This document shows positions 22,401 to 30,654 of a stretch of 64,000 bases of DNA, piece by piece (position 1 is the first letter of the stretch; each line of letters opens with the position of its first letter). Source of the stretch: Tolypeutes matacus (Eukaryota; Chordata; Mammalia; Cingulata; Chlamyphoridae); assembly GCA_026826555.1 (NCBI GenBank), contig JAKSZT010054308.1, positions 2,218,045-2,282,044 of the forward strand, in the 5' to 3' direction. The notes below the pieces were generated by a model that had not been told where the DNA came from, made no database searches, and saw nothing but the letters and a program-made list of their open reading frames with translations. A program made the position numbers and the translations under genes.

Positions 22401-25400
22401 AGAACCATGCATGGATTCAATATACCTTTAGGAGGTAGAATTGGCAAGAACATTTATTGGGAGGATGAAGGAGAGGAAGGAGTCAAGGAAGACCCTCAGT
22501 TTCTGGCTCCAGCAACTGGAAACACTGGAGGAAAAACACCTCTGAGGGAAAGATGACGATTCTGCCGTGGTACTCACTAAGTTTGAGGTTCCTGGGAGTA
22601 CCCCAAGTGGACATGTTTGGTTGACAATTCAGATGGTCGTCAGCATATAGGTGGTAGCTGGAGCCCTGAAAGCGGATGGGGGGCCAAGGGGAAAGGACCA
22701 ACCCTATGACCCTGGGGAATTCCATCGTTGAAAAGTTGTGCAGAGGAGGAGGGGCCAGAAAGGAAGGAGGAGAACCCGGAGAGGCTGATGCTGTGAAAAC
22801 CAGAGGGAAGCATGTGTTAGACCCTGTAGAAACACCTTAGGCCCTGGGATTGCAGGAGGAGTGTGGCATTTCCTCTCCTTCAAGAGCCAAATACCAACAT
22901 GTTAAAGTACCAGAGCAGAGGTGGTGCACAGTTAAATCCCAGGTGCCCGGCCAGGCCCCCTTGGGAATCTTTTTAAACTCTCTGTCCTGGTGCTCTCCTT
23001 GCAGCCACAGTTAGGAAACAGGTTTTCAGGCTGCATTGGCACTCTAGCAGCTGTAGTGCCCTGTGCATTTCTTCCCAATATCCCTCCCTCCCTTTTGTCA
23101 CTGGTTTGGTGATTCATTCCTAAATTTGCAGAAAAGTCAACTGACAGTGCCCCCAGTGAGAGGGTGATAAAGAATAGTTACCAGTCTTTGTGATTTTACT
23201 GCTGGAACTTGCAATTTTGCATATGCTGAAGCCCAAAAAGAAGGCAGGCTGGCCCTTTGGGCAAGAGTTAGTTCTGATGATAATTGCAAGGGAAGGAGAA
23301 ACTGCACTTGGTCCTTCCTTTCTCTTACCTTGTGTGGAACTTGCAAGGGACTATAGCTGCTGTTTGTGGGAGGTGGTCTTTGAGGGAGTTTGGGGAGGAG
23401 GGTTAAGACCTGGGCAGCGAGCTTCCCACCCATTGGCTCACCGTCCTCCCAGTGCCCCTAAGCTAGCTCAACCGCCAGGGGTGATCTGGGGTGGAAGACT
23501 GGCAAGATGCTAACGNNNNNNNNNNNNNNNNNNNNNNNNNNNNNNNNNNNNNNNNNNNNNNNNNNNNNNNNNNNNNNNNNNNNNNNNNNNNNNNNNNNNN
23601 NNNNNNNNNNNNNNNCAGAGGAGCCACAGCAGCATTCAGAGGCCCCACTGCGTTGGCAGGGATTCCTGGCCTCACCGTGGGCACGCTCTACTTCTATTTC
23701 TACATCATTAGGGCTTCCACAGGCCTTGCTTAAACCCACCACAGACCCCATACTCCCTCAAAGACCACCTCCCACAAACAGCAGCTACAGTCCCTTGAAT
23801 GTTCCACAAAAGATAAGAGAAAGGAAGGACCCAGTGCAGTTTCTTCTTCCCTTACAATTATCATCAGAACTAACTCTTGCCCAAAGGGCTCAGCCTGCCT
23901 TTTTTTTGGGCTTCAGCATATGCAAAATTGCAAGTTCCAGCAGTAAAATCATGAAGACTGGTAACTCTTCTTTATCACCCATTCATTGGGGGCACTGATT
24001 GCCATTTTACAAGTGAGGAAACTAACGTTTAAAGAGGTAGCATGACCGCATCTTGCAATGGTCAAGACCAGAACCAAACCCAAAGCTCATATTCCTTGGG
24101 CAGGACCTTAGGGCTCATCTAGTCAAATTCTTTAATTTTATAAATGAGGGAACAGCCCCTAGAGGTAAAAAGGACTTGCCCAGGGACACAAGGCTTATTA
24201 AGCTGAGCCAGGACCAGAGCTCATGTCCTGAGAGCCCCTGCCCACTGCGCTAGACTGCTGACTGCCGAGAGGCGGCCCAGCTCCTCGAAGCCAGCGGGTC
24301 CTGCCAGGCCGCTCTTGGCCCTTACTGCACAAGCGGTGCCCTGCTGGTGCTCCCTGAACCGCTAATGAAGAACTGGCTGCGGTACTCATCCCAGACCTAG
24401 TTGGCTAATCTGCTGATGGTGCTTAGGCTGGCTGGTTGCTAAACAACCAGAGCCCCTGGAGGCAAGTGCCCAGTGCTGAGAACCTATCAATAGTTTTTTT
24501 TCCTAGCCTGGTGCGTTTCCATTTTCTCCCTTAAAAGGTATTATTAGGCACACTTATTTGGAAAGAGGCCAGTCATTTCAAAGTCCCTCATTTCAAGCCA
24601 AGGGTATAAACTTAGACATACTGCAGGAGTCTGGGGGTGCCAGAATGGCTCGAGGGGAACGGTGGGGCGAGGTTCATCTTGCCAGCCCATGATGCCATGT
24701 TTTTACTTTGAATCCGTTTATTTTGCATCTAAAGCAGAGCATAGGATTTTCTTAAATATTTTTCCAGCAATATCAGTGATGAGTTTTAAAATTTTAAATG
24801 TGCCATTGAGAAAGGTTTGCTATCTTCTCAAGTGGAATATCGTAAGTCCCAGAGACCACTTCTCCCCAGCCTACCTCCCTTTTGCCCGCCGGGTCTTATT
24901 TTGCCCTGCCAGGCACTGGAAACACTGGAGTCTCTTAGAGAATTATGTGTCTGCACGTTTATTTAAAATTTTAGGCTGTGAGGTGAGGGCTTCCTGTGTG
25001 TCTATGATTTTAAAATAATTTTGCATTGAACGTAATGTCTCATTCCAGTGTTTTAAAATCACAGCATCACAGATGTGGTGGGGTGTAGTGGGAACTCTGT
25101 GACCTGGGGGTGGGGCATGTCCCCTTACTGGGGCCTTGGTTTCTACCTTTTTTTTTTTTTTTTTTTAAAGAGTGAAGCTTATATGAGTGTTTAAAAAAAT
25201 GGTTTTAGCTGCAGAATCTTTTTTTTAAAACAAAACTTTAAAAAGCCCAAATATGTAAAATAGATAAAAGGTGGAGGCTGAGGTGCAAATGAATTCTGAC
25301 AGCTCAGCTGTTTCTTCTTTCTCCCCCACCTGCCCGTCTCCAACTCCCGGGCCCTGCTCAGACCCACTGCTTAGCATGAGGCAGTGTCAAGTGTGGGCAC

Positions 25401-27669
25401 CCCCAGGCTGGCTGGTTTCAAAGGCCCCTATTAGATTAGTGTGACATTTTCAGAGGGATTCTTCTTCTTTCCCCAAAATATTTAAATTGACAGAAAACTC
25501 ATCTATCTTGGTTACCTGTCCAGTTGCTTTGAAAAAAAACTAAAGACAGAGACTGCTTTCTATATTGGTTAAATGAGGTCAATAGAGATTTTTTTTAAAA
25601 AATCATAAGTGATATCAGATAATTACAAGCAATTTGCAAACTACTCACAAATAGAAAGAAGAAAATCGTCATACATTATCCAAAGATGACCACTGTTAAT
25701 TTTTGAAATGTAAATGTTATTGAAGTATAACAAACACATCGAAAAGTGCATACGTCATAAGTCTAACGGCTCCCTGAAAACACCCGTGCTGCCAATACCC
25801 AGATCAAGAACACTTAACTTTTTGATGAATTTCCGCCCAGTCTTTTGCCTCTGCCTAGTTTCTTGTTTGTTTTCACAAAGCTGTGATTCTTCTGTGTTCT
25901 GAATCCTGCCTTTTAAAATTAACATTAAAAATGAAGCATTTTTCATATTATTACCAGTTCTTCGTATTCATTAGCTGCAGGCTCCTCCGCTAGGCAGATG
26001 TACCCAAGTTCACTTAACCAACTTCTTCTTTATTGGGCATTTGGATTGTTGTTTTGCTTTTATAAACAACGCTGTGCTGAACATCTTTGTGTATAGAGCT
26101 TTTCTCCATAGCTATGTTATTTCCTTATGGGATATTCCCAGAAGTGGAATTCCTGGGTCAGAGGGTCTAAGTATTTTGAAATCCATGGAGTCCCATCGAG
26201 GGGGAGGAGAATTCCACCTAAGGACCCAGCACAGCTCCAGTAAGCACCCCTGCTGGGCTCCCTTCCTGTGCAGTGCATGGCGAAAGCTCTAAGTGACATT
26301 CTGCAGGTTGTTTATTCCATTTGGATAAAAGACTAAGAGCCAATGGCAGATTTGGAGCCAACTATCAATTATTTATCATAACAAGGACAGGAATAGCCCG
26401 TTGATATAAAAAGAGACCCAAGGAAAATCCCCAAACCTTGTTTTTGACATTGGTTTCCCCTCCTCCCCCACAGCCCTTCCCGGAGTAGCTGACATTTGAT
26501 GGAATCGAGGGGGACCACCTTGCTCCCACCTTTGGGTTGATGGGCAATAAGTGGGACACAGAATGGGAAGCAGGAGGGAGGAGAGGAGTCCAGGGCCCGG
26601 GCTGTGCCTCTGGGAGGGAGACCTGGCTGTACCTTTGAAGAGCTATATCACCATCTCATCTTTCTTTGGACTGTCAAGTGACTTTTCTCAGTTACTGAGC
26701 CCTGGCTTTGGGCCCAAAGCTGAGCACTGTGAACGAAGCTGTGATCAGAGAGATGTCTATCTCCTTCCTGTTTAACATTGACTTTCCTGTCAAATGAGTC
26801 ACTTGTGCCCAAATGGTGCCCGCAGTAGAGTCTGTTAGAAGCCACCAGCATGGAGGGCCTGGCCCCAGAGGTGGAGGGGGCACGGGGAGGATGGGAAGAT
26901 GACAGTGCGAGGTCTCTTTAGGGTCCTGCTGATGTTAAATGACGATTGCACATTGTCTGCCTGCTGTCAGCATTAATTTGACTGAGGCCCATGGTCCTTC
27001 CCCTCTAAAATCACATGTTGTCTCTCTTTTTCTCTCTTGGATTTGGGGCTGATGATGTGTACCTAATGGACAGCCTTCTTGAACAGGATAAATTCTCAGG
27101 GCTGTACAGGGACACTCATGGCCATATGTTCCTCGGTTTCCCCAACTGTAAATTGGATCAATGATTTGTACCTATTCCCTTGGGGTGTTTTTTAAACTTG
27201 CCAAATTCTTCTGAGTATTACAAAATCCCTGATGGCAAAAACAAAACAAAGCAACAACAAAACCTGACAGGCTGAATCAGGGTGAATAGTTATCACTCCT
27301 CTGAGCTGAAACCTGGGAGGGCCAGGCCACCAGGGCAGCCCAGCTGTGTTTCTTGCTGCGTAGGTCCATCACAGGGAAAGCTAAACACCTGTGTGGTTTT
27401 GTTTTTGTGTGTTTGTGTGAAGGTTCAAGAAGACATGGAAGCTGCGAGCTCTGAAAGAAGGCAAGGCGAGCATGCACCCACCGTATTCTTTGGGTCAGCT
27501 GGTCCCCGAGAGGCCCAAGCCCACCCCGGTCCTTGTTCCCCTCATCTCACCACCGGTGTCCCCCAGCAGCCTTGGGTCTGACAACACCTCGAGCCACAGC
27601 CGACCAGAGGCAAGGGACCCTCAGTGCCCTTATGACATCAGCAATAGAGACTACTTCTTCCCCAGATAG
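4178..27669 (+). CDS. IL6R: IL6R, interleukin-6 receptor subunit alpha (coding exons 2-10; exon 1 lies before the window)
   Basis: This gene encodes the ligand-binding type I membrane receptor for IL-6, which recruits gp130 (IL6ST) at the cell surface. Exons are joined at 4178-4426, 5436-5559, 8311-8492, 8781-8947, 9483-9624, 16905-16951, 18100-18169, 21556-21649 and 27423-27669. All introns are GT-AG and every junction keeps the reading frame. With the expected 85 coding bases of exon 1 the protein is 468 residues, the human length. The order is Ig-like domain (about 29-112), two fibronectin-III cytokine-receptor domains (about 113-316) with WSEWS at 303-307, a stalk (317-365), one transmembrane helix (about 366-386) and a cytoplasmic tail ending in YFFPR. 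Sequons are present at Asn55, Asn93, Asn221 and Asn350. Residue numbers assume the human-length exon 1. The identification rests on clear near-identity to the known receptor over all exons. Confidence 0.97.
4585..4760 (+). repeat. MIR SINE fragment
   Basis: Matches include GGAGCCGGGAGGCCTGAGTT, TTCAGTAAAAT and GTTGTTGCAGAGATTAAATGAG, the standard MIR 3' half. Ends are approximate. Confidence 0.65.
4960..5059 (+). repeat. DAS-type SINE, short monomer
   Basis: The tRNA-like head with A-box TGGCTCAACTGG and B-box GGGTTCGTTCCC is followed by poly(A). Perfect 13-bp target duplications AAACTTCATCGAT lie at 4947-4959 and 5060-5072, so it is a recent insertion. Confidence 0.92.
5436..5559 (+). CDS. 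IL6R: IL6R exon 3 (start of cytokine-binding domain)
   Basis: The exon runs from a cccgtttcag acceptor to a gtaagt donor. It encodes residues about 112-152, beginning [10 protein letters not shown] and ending LLVRK plus a split Phe codon. It contains Cys121 (LSCF) and Cys132 (VHCEW), the first conserved disulfide pair of the cytokine-receptor homology region. Together with the next exon it forms the first fibronectin-III module. Confidence 0.95.
7440..7590 (-). repeat. MIR SINE fragment
   Basis: The antisense MIR pattern is visible: CCCATTTTCAAATGAGGAAA, GGCTTGGAGAGG and GAGAGCTGGGATTCAAA. Ends are approximate. Confidence 0.65.
7601..8150. mobile_element. hAT-type non-autonomous DNA transposon with nested SINE
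   Basis: The element has terminal inverted repeats CAGGGGTTCTTAACC (7601-7615) and GGTTAAGAGCCCCTG (8136-8150). The flanking 8-mers TTCTTAAC and CTCTAAAC agree at six of eight positions, as expected for a decayed 8-bp hAT target duplication. Internal pairs such as GACCCC near both ends support an inverted-terminal structure. A DAS SINE at 7693-7870 is inserted within it. No transposase reading frame remains. Confidence 0.7.
7693..7870 (-). repeat. DAS-type SINE inside the DNA transposon
   Basis: The antisense SINE (poly(T), AAGATTTATTTTATATATTT, then GGAACTGAACCCGGGACCTC and GAGCCACCTC) has perfect 12-bp duplications GGCAGATAGTTT at 7681-7692 and 7871-7882. Confidence 0.92.
8311..8492 (+). 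CDS. IL6R: IL6R exon 4 (first fibronectin-III domain)
   Basis: The acceptor is gtgtccacag and the donor is gtgcgt. The exon encodes residues about 153-213, including EPCQY and FSCQL, which carry the second conserved disulfide pair of the cytokine-receptor fold (Cys165 and Cys176). The C-terminal stretch reads QTFESFEI where the human protein has a Cys-containing segment, so one non-framework cysteine is absent here. The exon ends in phase 1. Confidence 0.95.
8493..8780 (+). other. IL6R intron 4
   Basis: This short GT-AG intron (gtgcgt to cccacag) holds no recognisable repeat. Confidence 0.9.
8781..8947 (+). CDS. IL6R: IL6R exon 5 (second fibronectin-III domain, N-terminal half)
   Basis: The acceptor is ttccccacag and the donor is gtgagt after TGGATG. 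The exon encodes residues about 214-269, from the QPDPP linker through FTTWM, part of the membrane-proximal cytokine-binding module. The Asn221 sequon (NIT) is kept. At Asn245 the sequence reads N-S-H, so the glycosylation sequon known at that position in human is lost. The exon ends exactly on a codon boundary. Confidence 0.95.
8948..9482 (+). other. IL6R intron 5
   Basis: This GT-AG intron carries a possible MIR remnant around 9060-9240 (GAGCCTCAGCCACCTCATTT). Nothing else is seen. Confidence 0.85.
9483..9624 (+). CDS. IL6R: IL6R exon 6 (WSXWS exon)
   Basis: The exon begins GTCAAGGAG after gcattcag and ends GGACAG before gtactg. It encodes residues 270-316 and contains the class I cytokine-receptor signature WSEWS at 303-307, preceded by the strand [11 protein letters not shown]. 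The motif is essential to folding of the second fibronectin-III domain in this family. The exon is followed by the largest IL6R intron in the window. Confidence 0.96.
9680..10015 (-). repeat. Old mammalian interspersed repeat, class unclear
   Basis: The stretch includes TTATCTATTGCTGCGTGCTTG, ACCCCAAAACTAGTGG and TTGATGGCAGGAGCTGCAAAG, which recur in mammalian genomes as part of a diverged interspersed repeat. I cannot assign the family with confidence. Confidence 0.45.
11159..11166. promoter_or_regulatory. Consensus CRE palindrome in IL6R intron 6
   Basis: TGACGTCA is a perfect cAMP-response element. CpG-containing CREs are depleted in mammalian introns, but a single 8-mer can occur by chance. 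Confidence 0.25.
13042..13140 (-). repeat. DAS-type SINE, short monomer
   Basis: The antisense tRNA-like head (GATCGAACCC, TTTGAGCCACATC) follows poly(T). It is flanked by perfect TTAAAAATAATT duplications at 13030-13041 and 13141-13152. Confidence 0.92.
13560..13880 (-). repeat. L1 3'-end fragment, same subfamily as 62660-63340
   Basis: The stretch shares CCCATACATCACCCCACCA, a TATAGTCCATAG-like block, TTTGGTGTA and GAGAGAATGTTCTCCT with the longer copy near 63 kb. This indicates a lineage-amplified L1 3' region. Confidence 0.65.
13890..14130 (+). repeat. MIR SINE, near full length
   Basis: The features are GGAGCCAGACAGAATT, CAAGTTACTTAACTTCTGTC, CCCCATCTGTACAGTTGGGA and AGTAAGTGCTCAGTAAATG, in the expected order. 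Confidence 0.85.
14483..14670 (+). repeat. DAS-type SINE, long monomer
   Basis: The head GGCTGTGGCTCAATCAGTAGG and B-box GGGTTCGGTTCCC are followed by a tRNA-unrelated body (CCGCACGGCGTGGTTAGC), AATAAATAAAATAA and poly(A). Target duplications AATACAGCAAATGA lie at 14469-14482 and 14671-14684. Confidence 0.92.
14769..15192 (-). repeat. DAS-type SINE, dimeric
   Basis: Two antisense tRNA-like heads (about 14905-14960 and 15115-15190) are joined by a linker. Target duplications TTAGTATGCTATT lie at 14756-14768 and 15193-15205. Confidence 0.9.
15865..15975 (+). repeat. MIR SINE fragment
   Basis: CACTTACTTGCTGTGTGACT, TTGGGCAAATTGC and CTCTCTGGGCTTCTG follow the MIR core order. Confidence 0.75.
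16905..16951 (+). CDS. IL6R: IL6R exon 7 (stalk, 47-bp microexon)
   Basis: This short exon lies between ctctctgcag and gtgagc. It encodes residues about 317-332 of the extracellular stalk, a Ser/Thr/Pro/Glu-rich linker with no conserved fold. Sequence divergence from human is greatest here, as expected for a disordered spacer. It ends on a codon boundary, as in human. The call is supported by phase, size and position between two clearly conserved exons. Confidence 0.88.
16952..18099 (+). other. IL6R intron 7
   Basis: It carries MIR-like fragments at about 16990-17160 (+) and 17600-17770 (-). The rest shows nothing recognisable. Confidence 0.85.
18100..18169 (+). CDS. IL6R: IL6R exon 8 (stalk up to the shedding site)
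   Basis: The acceptor is ctcttttag and the donor is gtaagg. The exon encodes residues 333-355 of the stalk, containing an acidic DEDDD run, DNIL and the Asn350 sequon (NAT), and ending SLP. In human, proteolytic shedding occurs between Pro355 and Val356, and the Val codon is split across this exon junction (CCA G|TG). Skipping the next exon would join this one to exon 10 and end the protein after a short new tail. Confidence 0.94.
19050..20490 (+). repeat. L2 LINE, 3' portion, interrupted by a SINE
   Basis: Characteristic L2 3' landmarks appear in order: AAAACACAAATCC, CAGGGCCTTTGCACTTG, CTCTGCTCAAATGTC, TTTCCTGACCACCCC, CTAGAATGTAAA and CACTCAATAAATATTTGTTG. The SINE at 19550-19937 splits it. 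The left end is approximate. Confidence 0.8.
19550..19937 (-). repeat. DAS-type SINE, dimeric, inserted in L2
   Basis: Poly(T) and AAGATTTATTTATTTATATT are followed by a poly(C) run and two antisense tRNA-like heads. Perfect 13-bp duplications CAGAGTGACTCTT lie at 19537-19549 and 19938-19950. Confidence 0.92.
20800..21115 (-). repeat. L2 LINE fragment
   Basis: The antisense L2 pattern is visible in AAAGGAAGTGACATCGCTTC, GAAACCTGAAGG, CTTTCCAGGCAGAAGGAA and GAACATGGC. Ends are approximate. Confidence 0.65.
21556..21649 (+). CDS. IL6R: IL6R exon 9 (transmembrane exon, skippable)
   Basis: The exon is 94 bp, the same length as in human, between a T-rich tract ending tgtag and a gtgaga donor. 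It encodes the last stalk residues ([11 protein letters not shown]) and the transmembrane helix [20 protein letters not shown]. Because 94 is not a multiple of three, skipping it shifts the frame of exon 10. This is the documented route to soluble IL6R in human. Confidence 0.96.
21738..22800 (-). repeat. L2 LINE, long antisense copy, SINE-interrupted
   Basis: It starts at the antisense L2 end (ATTTATTCATTTAACAGG) and continues through GAGGGAGATAGACACTGAG, GAAGAGCCTTAAAGG, CTCAGTTTCTGGCTCCAGCA, GTCGTCAGCATATAGGTGG and GGAGGAGAACCCGGAGAGG in L2 order. The SINE at 22202-22290 interrupts it. Confidence 0.8.
22202..22290 (+). repeat. DAS-type SINE, short monomer, inserted in L2
   Basis: The head with B-box GGGTTCGATCCC runs into poly(A). 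Perfect 14-bp duplications AAAGAATCACTCAG lie at 22188-22201 and 22291-22304. Confidence 0.93.
23145..23395 (+). repeat. Left arm of a ~250-bp inverted repeat
   Basis: The stretch from CAGTGCCCCCAG to GAGGGAGTTTGGGG recurs as its reverse complement at 23746-23997. By eye the arms differ at about 15-20 positions plus one single-base indel. It does not resemble the SINE, L1, L2 or MIR copies elsewhere in this window. Confidence 0.85.
23516..23615. other. Assembly gap (100 N)
   Basis: Exactly 100 N bases lie between the two arms of the inverted repeat. The round number suggests a gap of unknown size. Confidence 0.98.
23746..23997 (-). repeat. Right arm of a ~250-bp inverted repeat
   Basis: This is the reverse complement of 23145-23395, from CCCCATACTCCCTCAAAG to GGGGGCACTG, with matching order throughout. 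Confidence 0.85.
24000..24250 (-). repeat. MIR-like fragments
   Basis: The antisense MIR pattern CCATTTTACAAGTGAGGAAA is followed by a second similar block (TTTATAAATGAGGGAACAG, GGACTTGCCCAGGGACACAAG). Ends and subfamily are uncertain. Confidence 0.55.
25690..26170 (-). repeat. Old L1 3'-region fragment
   Basis: TATTGAAGTATAACAAACAC, CCAATACCCAGATCAAGAAC, TGGATTGTTGTTTTGCT and CCAGAAGTGGAATTCCTGGG follow the antisense L1 3' order. It is strongly diverged. Confidence 0.65.
27423..27669 (+). CDS. IL6R: IL6R exon 10 (cytoplasmic tail and stop)
   Basis: The exon follows an unusually weak acceptor (T/G-rich tract, gtgtgaag). It encodes the cytoplasmic tail from [14 protein letters not shown] to YFFPR and a TAG stop at 27667-27669. 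It carries a YSLGQL tyrosine-based motif and a proline-rich stretch ([19 protein letters not shown]). The tail does not signal by itself in this family; gp130 does. Read in the frame produced by exon-9 skipping, the exon terminates after ten codons. Confidence 0.95.
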
Positions 27670-30645
27670 CTGGCCCCTGGCACCTTGGGTGTCAGGCATG
27701 CTGAACTATGTGGAGCTGGAGCACAAACCGGCTTAGCACAAACTGTTTCCCACTGCCATTTCAGCTCATCTCAGGTGCGTGGGGCCTCTGGCTTCGCCGT
27801 TACTGAAGGGCCTCCCACGGGGTTCCACACTGCGGGGAAAAATGCTTGCTGTGCCTGCTCAGAAGGAAGAAGTGGCTGGGTTTTCAACCGAACCTTCCCT
27901 AAATGCCCTGCTTAAAAGGGGTAGAGTGAACTCAGGGCTTCTCTGAAGAGAGAGGTGTAGAGACTCTACCAGACACTCAGGGGGACAGAGCTGGACCGCT
28001 GGGGAGGCCTCGGACCCACAGGGCTTGGTGTGGACAAGCCGCTGGCTGCCCTGCAGACCCCTAACATGTCTCCTTCACAAGCCGCGTCCCCCTCTTCCCC
28101 CTCTTCCCTTAGGCAGGAGGGATGGATGTCTGGCCCAGGTAGCCTGTATCTTCTGGTCTACTGCGCAGTTTTCACCTTCCAGCTCAGACTCTTGAAACCC
28201 AAGTGCCTTCGCTGTGTGGTTTTTCTAGGCCTGAGATTGCCTTTTACTTCAACCCCCAAGGCTGGGGAAGCTCTCTGGGCTCCTGCCTTTCTTCCCCCCA
28301 GCTGAGAGGGAAGTGAATAGTCTCTCAGGGCCTGAGGGTTTTAAATGCAATTATAATTAGTTCCTCGTTAGCATTTTGCTAAATGTGAATGATCATCTGA
28401 GGCACTTGCTGAATATAGAAGCAACTGCACTGGCTTGATTTCCCCCTTTGGATCCCAGGACTTTAAGAGGAGAAAAGTAGAGCAGAAGGAGGGGAGTGGG
28501 GAAGGGTCTCTACACCCTCCTGTGGTAGCAGAGCTGAGGGCAGTCTCTGAAAACCAGTGTTCTCCATGCCCCCTCCAAGGCGAGCTGGCAGCAGGAAAGG
28601 CTTCTGTCTTTGCTGAGATGAAGACTGTTTTCCTCCAGCTTTGTTTATTTTGTTTTTAACCTGAACCTGAGTAACTAGGGAAGATATGATGTGAAAAGAA
28701 AAAAAATCCCGGCAAGAATGTATTTTTTAACTTTTTTTTTTTTTAACTGCTATTTTATCTTGAGAGGGTGGAAGACGAGTATTAGCTGAGTGTCAGTATG
28801 TAAATAACTTGGTGAAAAGCACAATTACTTGGTTTAGTGCAAAACTGAGTCAAATGAAAAAGGAGGAGGAGAAAGAACATTTTCCCTTATTAGGGAAGAG
28901 ATTCTGGGTTCATTCTATATTTTGTTTGTGTTTTTAAAGGTGAAAAAAAATTGTCAGCTCGCTATTAGTCCCTCAGGGGGTTGCGAAGGAAATGGGGGCA
29001 AGCTCCTGTAGTAGGGCTGGAAAGCAAACCTCCCACGATTACTAAGAAGGGTCAGGTGAAAATCCCCACCCCCTGAAAGCCGCCAGCCCAATGGTAGCAA
29101 GTGTTCATTAAAAAGCCCCTTACCTTGGGCGCCTTCCTCTTTTTATGGAGTTCCTTGCTTTTGATTCAGTTCCACTAATATTGAAGCACCGAGTATATAT
29201 CTACCCGCAACGCTGTGATAAGCACTTCACCTCCCTTGTCGGTCTGGACTGGGAGATTACAGCAATGTTAGTGGTTACTCAGGTACCCTTAAGTATTGTG
29301 GGATATCCCAAAGTGAAGCTGTGACAAAAATCAGTCATGAAACCATGGGCCAAAAATTTTGCCAGACCACAACATTTTTCTAGTAGTCTACCCTTTTCAA
29401 AAAACCACTGCCACCGCCAGACTGGTGGCAAAAGGATGTTTTGTTCACTGTTTGCCGGGTTCAAACTGTTACTATCTTGGGTGAGTAGTGATTTTTGTTG
29501 CTGGCCTTGTCTATAAATTTTAGACCCTGTTGCTCCTTTAGGCAACTAATCCTAAATTTTACAAAAGCCAGACAGGTGTTTATGTTTTATATCATGATGA
29601 TTTTTTTTCCTCTATAAAGTTTCTGGGACCTCAGAACAGCAGAAATACTGCTAAAGGGAAATATCAAAAATAAGAATTTGCATGTGAAAGGGCGATTCTT
29701 GAGCCCACACTTGATTTTACCAAAGCCAGGCACAGCTGTGCCAGCCGGAGATGTGAAATCCAGATAGCTCATTACCGCCAAGAGCCAGGCAGCTTTGATC
29801 TTCAAATTGTTATTGCTTTCGTTATTATTGTAACAGAACTTTTTTTTTTTTTTTAAATATTGTAAAGGGTTTTTCCCCTTTATTTTTTATAAGCTAGAGA
29901 AAATGAAGGAAAAGTGTCTGTCTTCTCAGGGTTGTAGGTCTTGCTCAGTGTCCACGGCTCTAAACCCAAGCTTTCTCTGACCTTGAGTTATGGTTAATGA
30001 ACACATGTTGTAATCCACAGGCCGTTCCTACCTGTGCTTCTGCAGCCCACACACTGCCTCCCCTCCTAGGCAATCATGTTGCTCAACCAACCTCTGCAGC
30101 ACCTGCCACACTGCCAGATGTGAAATGTTGGGACAATTTTTATTAAACACAGCACCTTACCCTGCTGGGTAGGAAAAGTTGAAACTGTGCTGGTTGAAGG
30201 TTTAAAGTGATCATTAATTAGCATTAATGAGCTTTAATTTTTTTTTTTTTTTTTTTTTTGAGGGGTAGCATTGGATATGCCTGCTAAGTCCTTGGTAACT
30301 CTGAGTGCTCTTGGCTCTGATGGGGGCCTTGACCTTGAGTTTCCTTTGCCGGGCTCTGGGCTCAGCCCGAGTCTCTGCCATTTCCCCGCTGTCCTGTGGG
30401 GAAAGGAAACTCATTGCCACAACACTGTGGCTGCTGGAACCAGGCTGGGGGCCCACTTGGTGATGAACAGAGCCTAGTGGGGCAGTCTGGGTGCGGTCTT
30501 GGTTTGTGGGTTTTATGAAGAATGTTCAGGAAAGTCTTGGCCTGCCATTTTCGTGCTGAGCTATATCATCTCATCACAGGCCCTTAAGGCTGTCCCAATC
30601 AAGGAGAATTCTGACACCCAGCTCCAAGGTGAGTTGATGAGAGAT

Positions 30646-30654
30646 TTATTTAAT
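30646..30654 (+). promoter_or_regulatory. AU-rich element nonamer in IL6R 3' UTR
   Basis: The sequence TTATTTAAT fits the UUAUUUA(U/A)(U/A) destabilising nonamer and overlaps ATTTATTTA. It lies in the distal 3' UTR. A role in mRNA turnover is inferred only. Confidence 0.35.

Larger units (their letters stand above)
21650..27422 (+). other. IL6R intron 9 (contains an assembly gap)
   Basis: It contains a long antisense L2 (about 21738-22800) with a SINE, a 250-bp inverted repeat around an N gap (23145-23997), an MIR-like stretch (about 24000-24250) and an L1 fragment (about 25690-26170). The span 24260-25680 and the last 1.2 kb show only T-rich runs and no supported feature. Confidence 0.85.

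Noticed and set aside
23458..23998. Open frames running through the N gap
   Set aside because: The N bases translate to X. The frames carry no evidence of coding.
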